A DNA stretch of 64,000 nt, taken from positions 17,779,510 to 17,843,509 of the forward strand of contig NC_034015.1 in assembly GCF_000346465.2 (NCBI RefSeq). The letters are read 5' to 3'. Of the stretch, positions 1 to 11,800 are shown piece by piece. The position numbers and the translations under genes are program-made. Origin of the DNA: Prunus persica. Lineage: Eukaryota > Streptophyta > Magnoliopsida > Rosales > Rosaceae. The first letter of the stretch is position 1; every line of letters starts with the position of its first letter. The notes under the pieces are model-generated. The model worked only from the letters and a program-made list of their open reading frames with translations. It had not been told where the DNA came from and did no database searches.

Positions 1-341
1 AATAGGCTTTAACAAAATATAAAAACTAAATAGTGTATTTCTTCTTTCTCAATTTTAGCATTATCTTATTTTAGTTTGCTTCTAACCGAGAGAGAGAGAG
101 AGAGATGTTAGGTTAATCCTCAAGAGACAAAGGAGAGGACAAACAATTCCAATCATGTAACTTTGCTTTCCTGATTATATATGCAAAAGTTTGTTCTTTT
201 TATACACTCAATATATGCAAAAGAATTAAAGGAAACTGTGTGTCAAAAACAAACAAGATGGATGTTAAAGCCAAAAACAAATAAAATTAATACGAATATA
301 TAATTTTAATTTGATTGCTGAATACAATAAGCTCAACGGGG

Positions 342-3300
342 TCATGAGCCTCGCCTATCCTGTTCAGTTCGCAGCACTTCATTTGCCAAGGATGAGAATG
401 ATTTAGCTGTGTCTTGCATCTCTGTAGTCCTCAGGTTGATTCCCTGCTCATTTCAACAAAAATATGGTTTGATTAATTTAACATAAAGCAATTTCATTCT
501 GGCACTTGAAAAAAATAATCTATGAATAAAAGGGTCCATTTCATCACTGCTAAATTCCTACAACTTATTTATCTGGGATGCTAAAAAGGTATACCTGCAA
601 CTTTTTCATGTTCTCCTGCAGCTTGCTTTCTGCCATTTTAGCAATATTTGCTTCCTGCAGCCAGAGGCACACGAAATGATGTTGTTGACAGCATTTTAAA
701 AAGGTTTAATATCTAAGTAAATAAGATGTTCATCTTCTGAAAGTTAAAGAAGGATGTGTGCTTACACTTGACGAGAATCCATATCTCCTCTTAATTTGGT
801 CAACTTGACCAACCTTCTCATCCTGTTGCTCTTCTTTGGTGGAGTTTTTCTCAGTCTTGGACTTCATTTGTTTCAGAACTTTACCTGTAGATTGGAAAGT
901 TTTATCAGGTAAGACACTGCCCAGGCAGACCTGATTGATAAATTCATGCCATGTAAGTGTTGTACTGACCTTTAAAGGCCATAAATTTGCTTGCCAATTT
1001 TTCCTTGTTAAGAGCTGTCAACATATTCTGCTCTTTTGGTTTTTCTCCAGGAATGTCCATGTCCATGTCGATGTCAATGTCATCTTTAAGCAAAAAAATT
1101 CATACAAAATGGCTCATCTCAAAACTCCATGCAGATTGAAATGATATATAAATAACTTTCTCGAAATTTTTAATGATCACTTAGGATTTTATATGATATC
1201 AGTAAATTTATATGCATACCTAGGTCTAGCTCATCTTCATCCCTGGCCTGCTCATCTGTGTTTTCAGCATCAACTGTAAAGTTAGCAGTTGAAAAGATCG
1301 TCGAAAGTTCTTCGAAACTTTCTTTAGTATCTTCAGTTTCAATCTCAGGGACATTCTTCGCTTTGCTTCCCACAATATCTTTAATGACATAGCTGAATAT
1401 ACCCTAGCAAGAAAATAACATTTTTGAAACCTTTCATTCCACAAGAAATAGGTTGTAGACAGAGTTGGTAATGTATCATTTCCCTATCTACCTTTTTCTT
1501 TTCCTTTTGTATGGTCCGTCCAGGAATGAAATCTTCTTGTGGAATTATCAAATCTTTCTGGTAAGTCAAGTTGAAAGAGTCTAAAAGCCTTGTATGAGGA
1601 AAGAAAAGCACAAGAAATTATGACCTAGAAGAATTTCCATTATAATAGAAATTATGAAGAAACAAATGTACAAAGAAACTTTCAAGGATATGTATACCTG
1701 AAGCTTTTATTGTGGAGTGAAAGAGAGAAGAAAAAAATTTCCTGATCACCGTTCACCTGTGCAAGGATGAAGTAGAACAAACGATGAGGATTTTCTCAAG
1801 ATCGTACCTTATGCGACTGATATGAAAAGCTTGAATTACACTTACCATAACAAGTTCTCCTTCACACGAAGAGCATATCGAACTGTCAGAAAATGAATTT
1901 GGTTTTGGAGTGGAGTATGTGAAGCCCCTTATTGATGTCTCCTTTATTAAGGATAACTCCGGCAAGGACCTAGCATTACATAATATCACTTAACACTCAG
2001 AAATTTGAATAACACACATGAACAACTAGAACATCTCAAAATTCTGGTTTGAGATCACATTCAATGCATGCCTATTTTTTCCTGTTACCCCAAATGATGA
2101 AATTTGGAGCTACAAGATGATTGGAAAATAGACCATGAGAAGTCACTACCTTATCTCAACTTTTCCACTTGTGAAAAGGAGTATAAGGCCAACATCAGAG
2201 GAGGTGTAGAATGTCGAAGCCCAGCAACAAGATGCTTGGAATTTCTTCTTGTAGATTACCTTCTTAACTCCCTGACATAAAAGAAAGAACAACAAAACTA
2301 TAGAATCAGATAAAAATTCTTTTGAATTCATAGTTCGTACACAAGATGAAACACTTTACCTGCATGACATGAGTGAAAGAATATACGTATGCAGCTTTTT
2401 CAGAACATAGAAGGAGTAAAGACTGCTTTGGCACGCCGTCCTCAGCAGGGCTCCCTTTGCTCAAGTCAAGACCGTTTAATAAGTTTAATCTTTTAACATC
2501 CTGCCCATCTGTTTAACATTTTTAAAGAAAATAAACACACAAATCACATAATTTGATCCTTAAAATAGAGCAGTATATGGGAACATTTCAACCAAAAAAA
2601 AAAAGTGGGAACCTGAAGAGACCAGAACTTACCCAAGATCTGCATGAAAAGTGCTCGAGTGGGTTTTTTGGGATGAACCAAACTAGTACTCAATGTGTTT
2701 CCATTATCACTATCAAGAGCCAAAACAGATGAATCCTCTGTTGCAACTGCTAAGACATTCTTGTCAAAACCATGAAAACTGCAGGTTTGGAAATGCAGAG
2801 AGATGATGCCGGTGGAGATTTCACTTGCAATATGTTTTTGGTATAATACAGTTGGCCCTTCTATATCAAGAACTGAAACCTGTGAGGAAAAAAAGCTCAA
2901 GTGTAAGAATAGAATGGAAAGAGGACAAGAAATCGAGAATGGTTAAAGGCAAAGAGAGAAGATCAAAAAGTAGTTGTTAGATAGTAAGTAAGCTTACATA
3001 TCCTTGACTAGACCCAACAGCAAGATGTCCTGTACTGTGGTTTATGTTCACAGAAAGTACAGAACCATTAACCTTCAAGAGTTTAACACTTTGAATGATG
3101 TGATCGTTTCCTTTTTTGGTACTTCCTGCCATAAGTATGTGAAACTCATAAGGCCCTTCGTAATGTACTTCATTGTGGTAAAAACGTGAAGCATATTGCT
3201 AGTTATACGGCAATGGCCTGATAGTTGAATCATGTGCTAAATCATACCTTGAAGAGACAAGAAACTGCTCACATTGGCATATGGTTCAGGTTTCAATCTA

Positions 3301-6300
3301 AAGATTCGAACCTGTAAATCACATATACATTAAATACACCACATATTTTCCTGAAAGCAATTAAATTGAGCATAATTCACCCAATCCGCTCAACATGGTA
3401 CTTACCATTCCACTCTGATCTCCAGAAACAAGAAGCCGAGAGTTCGCATTGAAAAACAAGGCTGTGACTGGTATACCACTTAAAGAAAGATCATCCTCAC
3501 TCTGCATTTTGTTTGGGGGTGTGTGGAGGAGAATAAATAAGCACAATAGTAAAGAATTATCTAATATTCTCCACTAATCTGCAAATAAGCTCAAAATGCT
3601 TTAGTGATATCAAATGAAATGTTCACCTGTTGCTTTAATGATAGTATTGGTACTAAAAGTGGACATGACAAATCCCAAAAGTTCAGGGCTCCATCATTGT
3701 GTCCAGTTATGTACAGATTTTTTACTTTCAAAAATCCAGTGAAGCGGGCTGCATTTAACTGAGTTCCATCTTTTGGTTTTGTCTCAAAAGAAAAGAGAGA
3801 TGGAATGCTTTTCGCCAGGAGAAGGCAGTCCTATGTAATCAAGAATACCGCATCACAAACTGTAAAAACTAATACTAAAATCTTAAATGAAAAGATGTAG
3901 TTTTGGTATGAGATATTCAACGGTCACATTACCTCATCTGCAAAACTTAACATTTGGGTATTATCTGTGATAAATTTTGCCACTGTAATGTTTGAATCAA
4001 TAAACGGTATCTTCACCATGACCTCCTTTGGCAATGATGGTGAAGACTTTGATTGGCTTTGTAGAAGATACTTTTCGATCAAACAATCATCATAGGCATA
4101 AAGATTTCCTGAATTACCAAGCAAAAGACAGCAATCTTGTTTATGCTTGCTTTGCTCACTTAAGCTTGAAACGATCTCCATGTCAATACAAGGCTCGGGC
4201 AACTGAAGCCCTAATTTAATAGTGCGACCTTCTGTATGTTCATTCAACAAGATTACCTGCCTCATCAAAACCAAATTTTCTCACTTGCACTCGGTTGGGA
4301 TTGTGATTAAGAACCAAAAAACAAAATGAGAAATGCTTCAATAGCACATGTTAATAATGATATGTACCTGCAACAAGTTTGAAGAGATGGTGTCAGACCC
4401 CCCCATAACATATAGTCTACTTGCCTTCCCATCTGCATAAACCCATCTCAATGATGCTATAGGAATTTTGTCCAACTTATAACCAACATTCAGTTTAAAG
4501 ATCGGAGTACTTTGCGTACTAGGCTCTGATGGTAATTCAGTTCTTGTTGAAACACTCCAGATGAAAATATCTCCATTGCTGTACCCAACAGCAACTTTAC
4601 TCCCAAAGGGGCATGCCCAGCATGCAGAAGTCACTTTTTTCCCTTCATGATGAAGTGATTGCAATGCATTTCCACCTGCTGTGAATACGGTTTTGCTTTC
4701 TCGAATATCCCATAAGGATATGATACCATCTCTAAAAATTATAAGAACTCTGCATTGAAACATATGACTTAAGAATTGGTAAATCTGAGAGGTTGCATTG
4801 AGGAAGGCAGAGAGACAGAGAGAGGCAGTAAATTTTGGTGAGACTACCTCTTACTTTCAGCTGCTGGTTGAGGTAGTACATGTAACACAGAAGTATCACC
4901 AGTTTCTTCAGTTGGATTCCCTGATCAGATGATAAAATCAAGTTGGAAAGTAAAGAAAATGCTTATAAACCCCCAACATTTCAAAGGAAATGGTGGGGGC
5001 ATAATCTATCCTCTGGGTATAAAAGGTGAAGAGGAATGCATCTAACCATGGGAAGCTGAATAAGGTATAGTGTACTTCATTTGTACTATATGTTCTTGCT
5101 CAAGCTTCAAAACTCTAACATTACCAGCAGAATCTCCAACATACCTGCCATCATACATTCGTCCAATACATAAACTTACTTGAAACGAAAGAACCACATT
5201 TCGATTCATCTACTTAATCCCCAACATTGGAAGCTGAAACAAACTTACATGTAGAGACTATGTTGCATGACAGTGAAAGAAGTAATATCTTCTTCAAAAG
5301 CATGCACATCAGCCAACAGGTTCTTTTCTATATCCCAAATCTAAGGACAACATCATTCCTTTTGTTAAAAACTAATCCATGCACTCATCAAACATTGGGA
5401 AAATCTCAGAGATTATAAGCGTAGTGGATCAAACTTACCTCAATATGGTTCTTGGAATTCACATTTACAAGTATGCCTTGGTTCTCCACAAACTGAACAC
5501 AAATATCACCAAATAATATTACATGAAAATTACCACACACAAAAAAAACAGCTGGAAATTGAAGAAAGTATACATGATATTTTATACAGAACCTGTAAAA
5601 ACTTGCTTGGTACTGCATTGACAGACTCAAGCAGAGCTTGAGTGTTACCTTTGCCAAATAATTTAATTCTGCCATCCCTGAGAGTGACAAAGATACAAAT
5701 GAACACTAAAAATTGGACATAACATGAAAACCAATGAGGCTATTTTGGTGCAAGAAATAAATTATGAGAACTCACTTGGACGAAACTGCGAGTATTTTTT
5801 GAACAGGATCATAAGCCAACATGTTACACCCCGATGGGATCCCATAATGAAATAACAGACGGGGGTCTATATCACTGCCTTTGAGACCATCAGAATTTCC
5901 ACCAGGCTACAAATTAAATTGAAAAAATTTATGTAAATTCTAAATTGCCTTTAAAAATTAAAACCCAATAATAATAATTATTTAAAATAAAAAATAGTTT
6001 ACAACTGCATTTATAAAGTGAAGTTTGACCAAGATTTAGGCCATTGACTCTTTGACCAAGGGTAATTGACCTGCTTGCTCGTGGGCTTGTAAGGGAGCCT
6101 ATCACATGACACGTACGAGCCCATCACATGACACTTGTCATGTTGAGATTTTACAATGGGCCCACAAAATCTGATTGTAGATAAACAAACATTTGATCCA
6201 CCGCCCGTCACATGGATAGCTTTCTCTCTTTATTGTCTTTACAAATATTAACTTTTCTTTTGTTTGCCATGAGTTGACTATAAATCCATTATATTTCCTT

Positions 6301-7978
6301 CAATCGTTTTCTGGAAAATGGATCCAATATAAGATCCAAATTATACAATAAGATTGATGCTTTTGGTTGTTAATAGTATTCATTCATGGAAGATGGGAAT
6401 GCGTCAGCGATCTTTCACATTTTCAATGGCATGCACCAAATACATTATAATACAAATTTAGGGCATGTTCGGCATCGAATTAAAAACTCGTTATAAAAAT
6501 ATTTTCAAGAAAAGCACCTAACATATACTTTTTCAGAACTATTACTATACGGATAATATGTTAACGGGTCTTTTAAGGTTAAGAACGGTTTTTTTTCTTC
6601 GATGGTAATACGTGGCAGCTATTTATATGGAGGTGGGGGTGTTAATCCCTTTAATAAAGTTTAAAAGGAGGTCTAATAAAACTTGAGACATACATTTAGT
6701 TAAAACCAATTTAAAGCCAAGCTTTGTGAGGTCACATCCCCTTGCAAGATGGAGAATGAGTCAAAAGAAAGGAGGAATTATAGCAAGAAAAGTAAACCCA
6801 ATTAGATAAATTAATACCAAATTGGATGAGACAAGACAAGACCCAAGAGACGATACTAAAGTTCAAAGCTATAACACTAATCAAAATTTTCTTACAAATT
6901 CTTTTATGAAAACATTGGCTTTTTTCTTATCCAACCGCCCACCTCAAGGCCCCATCCATCCATTAAACGCGTTTCTTTCTTAATATTGACTCATATTAAA
7001 GAAAAACATTGCTATATTTCAGTGTCCCTTGCTTTTTTTTTTTCTTTTTTTTTAATACGAATGATAGTCTAAACTATAGGAGAATGAGGTTTCTCACATA
7101 CACATTCTGCCAAAGTGTTATACGACTCGAACCTAATATCTATTATCTACAAATCAATGTCATTTTTCACTGGGCTCATACCCTATTGGCATTGTCCCTC
7201 TCTTCTTGCCTCTCTCGAAATAAAAAGAGTAATTCAATAACACCAATGACACCTGAGATATAAAAGTTTTTCTCGTATTAAATGAATGAATTAACGCATC
7301 ACTATATTAAACAAATACAACTTAAAATTTAGTAACATTCTCAACAACCAAACAGACACCTATACCATCATGTCACATTCCTGATGTGATTAAGCATTGT
7401 CTATATCAAGCAAATGCAAACAAAAACCCAATCCCCTAATTTCATGTTTGTAACGCAACCAATAATATTTTATTTATTTTTCATCCCATCTTTATTACTG
7501 TTGTCATCAAAATAATCAACAAAATATGTATATGGCAGTTATTTATTTGTTCATAATTATTAACCTGACATACATAATAATATACACATTTTTAGTACTA
7601 AAATGATTAAAAATTTGGAGGCAACGTGCATCAAACGGCTAAAGGATACAGCATAAATGATAGCAAGTAACTTTATTTGCAGATCCCCCGACAATTATTA
7701 TCTTAATGACAGATTTAATTCGTTATTAATTCTAGCTTTTGAGTACCCTTCTCTGTTTTTTTTTCACAAGAACAAGAAGAACAAGAGGGAGGAGGAGGAG
7801 GAGAAGAACAGTGGATCAAATTCAAAAGCATGGACTGATCTCATTGAATTGATATTGAACCATGTTCTTAAAGAAACAGAGAGATTGATAACTGGGTTGA
7901 AAATTCATTGAAGGTTAAGAGAAAAGGAACATCACTTGCCTTTTTGGAAGCCTTCTCCACAAGCTTTCTGACAAACAT
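342..7978 (-). CDS. Tomosyn/Lgl-type WD40 protein, 24 coding exons, about 1048 aa
   Basis: Plant tomosyn (syntaxin-binding protein 5-like, Lgl family), expected to bind SNAREs and regulate vesicle fusion. The hand-built exons, high to low coordinate, are 7978-7940, 5906-5776, 5677-5593, 5492-5439, 5340-5249, 5144-5047, 4920-4848, 4749-4368, 4256-3933, 3830-3627, 3501-3406, 3311-3248, 3125-2998, 2879-2633, 2508-2360, 2271-2150, 1969-1846, 1756-1698, 1588-1492, 1403-1220, 1083-970, 884-766, 654-595 and 443-342. They total 3147 nt, in frame throughout. The N-terminus MFVRKLVEKASKK followed by PGGNSDGLKGSDIDP is typical of the plant family. The middle carries WD40 blades (for example VGYSNGDIFIWS and YITGHNDGALNFWDL). 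The last exons encode an Asp-rich linker and an R-SNARE-like coiled coil (KLQENMKKLQ, then EMQDTAKSF). Arabidopsis relatives, from memory, are At5g05570 and DAW1 (At4g35560). The first intron is a 2-kb GC-AG intron. Family call is firm; individual splice sites are inferred. Confidence 0.9.
5907..7939 (-). other. First intron of the tomosyn gene, GC-AG type, 2033 bp
   Basis: On the minus strand exon 1 ends AAAAAG and the intron begins gcaagt, the classic strong GC donor context. The acceptor is tttgtag before CCTGGTGG. Joining them gives KKPGGNSDG in frame, as in the plant family. No GT donor nearby gives the same join. The intron is AT-rich and holds no recognisable gene. Confidence 0.75.
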
Positions 7979-8289
7979 TGATGATGGTGATGAAGAAGAA
8001 GATCTGGTCTATGCTCTGCGGTTTTCAGAATCTGAGAGACCACCAAAAAAAACCCAACTCCTGAGATGGAGACAAAGACGACCTGAGAAAGCCAAAGTTC
8101 TCTGCTTTGAAATAACCGACGACAGAGACCAGAGATAGAAGAAGAGAGGAGGAGAAGAGAGTGAAGTGAAAACTTTGAAATGAGCCGTTGATCGCAGTTT
8201 TTCAATTTTTATGTTGGAAGAGGAGTGAGACAAGATTAGCGGTTTCTCAAGGACAAAATAAAATGTTGGTTCGGATCAAAGGACGGTGA

Positions 8290-8560
8290 CACGTGGAGGC
8301 TGATTAGGTGACCCGAACCATTAAGAAGGAAAATATGTTTGACGTCCTTGACCCTTGACTTCGCTTTCACTTACTCACTCACCCACTCTCTTTGCAATGG
8401 CAAAGGCCAAACCTACAGATTGTTTCACAAAATGACAGAATTGACCTTCCTCCTGGGACAGAGCTTAATCAGTGAGCACACGTGGACATGTGGCAGGATA
8501 TGATGTCAAACTGGGACCCACGTACCTGGTCCTGCCAATCGATGTTATAGAGCTACGTGG
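8290..8560 (-). promoter_or_regulatory. ACGTGG/G-box cluster upstream of the tomosyn gene
   Basis: Between the MET1 3' end and the tomosyn start there are two CACGTGG boxes (8290-8296 and 8479-8485) and a related TACGTGG (8554-8560). Such motifs are known binding sites for plant bZIP and bHLH factors. They lie about 300-580 bp upstream of the tomosyn start codon. That they act on this gene is inference. Confidence 0.4.
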
Positions 8561-8810
8561 CCAAATCAAAAGAAGCTTACTAAATAAAGTAAAATAATTT
8601 CAAATATATATATGTACCAAACTTTTGTGACACTTGTCTCCTGAAGAAAAATGCTTGTGTGTATTGAATTGAAGTTCCTCAATCAAGACAAGTTTACAAA
8701 CACAATACAAGAAGAAAATCAAAGACAACAAACTGAGCTGTGTTTTTGCCTTAGAAGGCAACCAAATGGAACTATCAGTATTACATAGAAACAAACAACA
8801 ACAACCACTC

Positions 8811-11800
8811 TTACTCTTGTGAAGACAACCTCTTGCTGTCAATTGCTTCCTTGAGTTTAGTCCCCAATGCATAGGCCAAAGTAGGAGGAACAGCATTTCC
8901 AATCTGCCTATGCTTGTGAAGAATTGTGCCCGAAAACTGGTAGCTATCCGCAAAACCTTGAGATCGGGCGCATTCCCGGACAGTTAGAATCCTGTCCTGG
9001 TCAGGGTGAAAGCACATTCCCACCTTCCCCATTGGCTGAGGATCTGTAATGGAAGTTGGGAAGTTGCCTTCCCAATCCAACCTTCCAAACAGGCCCTTCC
9101 ACTGATTGTGGCGCTTGGCTGTGTTGGGCAGGCACCATGGTATCAAGTCAACTATCTGTCCAGTAGAGAGCTTCACCTTTTCATCTGGAAGGCATTGCCA
9201 ATCAGCACCTGGCCGCTTTGGAATTCTCTGGCATCGAATCAGATTCAGCTCATTCATTTCTTTCGAAATGTGATCAGTCAAAACAGCCATCTCCCCTCGG
9301 ATTTTCTTCTGGAACCATGAGATGGGATCGCTTTCATACTCTAAGTTCACCTTGGATGCTCCATTCCCTACGGCCGGGAGATCACCGATTGTATCTCTTA
9401 CAGTTATTGAACGGAAAGGGGCTCCACTTGCAGTACTACGAACAGCAGCATATTGTGAATTGCCTGATAATGTGATCTTCAACTCTGGCACGCCAAAGAC
9501 ATGCATTGGCTCTGGCCATTCAGGGAGAATCTCTCCTGGGGCAGCTGCCCATATAAATGCTCGCTTTCGTGACTGGGAAACTCCATAAGCTCCAGCTTCC
9601 AGAATACCAAACCTCACCTGATAACCCATCTCAAGAAGTGAAGCCAGAGTCAGACGGAATGTCTGTCCTTTATTGAAAGACACAAAATTCCTCACATTCT
9701 CCAAGAGGAAATACTTTGGCCGGAAGTAGTCGGCAAAGGATAAGAATGCCAAAATCATTTCACACTGAACTTTACTCCAAGTGCTTTGGTTGAACCTATT
9801 CATTCCAGAGAAACCCTGGCATGGAGGTCCTCCATTGATGAAATCTACCTGCCCCGGCAACGGCAAATCATTTTTAACCTTCTCATCAAGTGATGCAGCC
9901 AATTCAGCAGCTTCAGAAGTTGCAATACAATCATCTGTGTCCCCACATTTTTCCATTACGGCCCTTAAGATCACATTGCAGTTATTGATAAAAACCAATG
10001 ACTCAGGATGGTTGAGTTTGAAAGCATCCCCAGCAGGCTCTTCATACTCAATTGCCCACTTGGTTATTGAAGCACCAGACTGACGCAACCCATCAGACAA
10101 GCCACCGCAACCAGCAAATATATCCAATGTGGCTAGGCGTTTCTGCTCAGAATCAACTCTCTGGTTCTCAACTTCTGAAACATTTTCTCCTTCTTTGCAC
10201 TTGCCCTTTCTCTTTCTAGAATCAGCATCACCACCTCCTGTTGAGTACCTCAGTTTGATGTGAGCTGGCAACTGCTTAATAGACCCTTTAGAAGGATCAT
10301 ATAGATGTTCACAGAAGAAAATATGCTGGAAAATGACAGGAGCATTACATACTGGAAGATCACTCTTCTTTCTGACTTCACATTTTCTTTCTATATTATC
10401 AACAGGCACGATGTGTGTTTGTTCACTGTAGTAGACCTCTCTAATATCCGAACTGTATGCCTTCTCAACAGATATGTCCTCTGGTCTGAAAAATCTTCTT
10501 ACTTTAACCTGGGTAGATTCTATTTCAGGTCGTTTAGATTCCTTCATAACAACTATCTCCAGCACTTGGCACACGACATAAGCTTTCAGCCCCAAATTCC
10601 TTCCAGCCTTGAAAATTTCAGTTTCCATCCTTTCCACACCAAAATAATGGGGACTTACATAGACATAATCATGAACTGAGTACTCAACTCCCCTGTATAC
10701 AAAACCAGTTTTTGATGAATTTACTTTAAATACTTCCTTGGCCTCCTCGGCTTCATTCATTTTGCAAGAGTGGCAGGCACCAGAACCCAGACCCATAGTA
10801 TCACGTGAAAGACTAAGGAAAGCACCTCTCTCTGGGCAATACAAGCTTTTACAGTAATATTCAGTCGGCAAACCCTTCCTCTTCCTCTCTTCTGCCCTTG
10901 CTCTATCAGTTCTGTTAGCATCAGCATTATCCTTCCTATACTGATGCCCCCACGGCATTACTTTAATGTCCACAGCAGCTGCCTGTTTAACTTCCTTTAA
11001 TGCCAAATTTGTGCACTCATTTGTCAAAAATACCTCCCTCTCATTGGCAGTGTTGCCAAGAACAGTCTGGGATCCTCGCTCCATCACTCTTCCATGAAAC
11101 ATTTTGCTTCCATTCAATGTTTCATACATATACTCCACAAAATAAATGGCAGGAAGTTCATTGGATTCATCAAGTTCCACCAAAACAGCACCGCCAACAG
11201 AAATTTCTTCTCCCCAAAGAATGGCACGCTTATAAAGAGCTTCACCAGAACATGTTTGGCCCACTGGCTCCCCTTCCCACAAAATCTCCCTGTTGTTGAG
11301 GCATGATTTGGTTTGTCTTGAAATTGAAGAAGGCTTCTGGGCTTGCTCCATTACAGTTGGATTCTCTTCTACATCATCCTCTTCTACATCCTCTTCTTCA
11401 ACTTCCTCCTCCTCTTTCTTTTCTCCAATATCTCCCTCCTTTGAATCTTCTGGAGAGTAGTTTGAATAGTACTCCCCCCAGATTCTGTTGATCAGCCTTG
11501 TTGTTGTAGCCTGCATTGTCTTCCTCTTGGAAACCACAGGTGCCATTGATGCCCTTGGGTTCAAATTTGATTCACTCTTTTCCACAAGCTTCTTCTTCTT
11601 TACTAACCATTTAGTATGGTGCCTCTCCTCCATTTTCTTTGTAAGACCAATCACAAATGGACATTTTTTAATCTGCGCATCTGGAAATTCTGAAAACAGT
11701 TGCAGTATTATCTGTCCATGGACAACGACATACCTCTCAACAAATGCTGGATCAGAAGAAATGTAAGCACAATGGTCCTTTTGGAACCCTGACAGTCTCT

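Noticed and set aside
6465..7363. A possible transposon with ends tagggcatgttcgg and ccaaacagacaccta in the tomosyn intron
   Set aside because: The ends match poorly and no target-site duplication is visible.
7657..8233. Several short open frames around the tomosyn first exon on both strands
   Set aside because: Shadows of the leader and promoter; the true exon in this stretch is only 39 nt.
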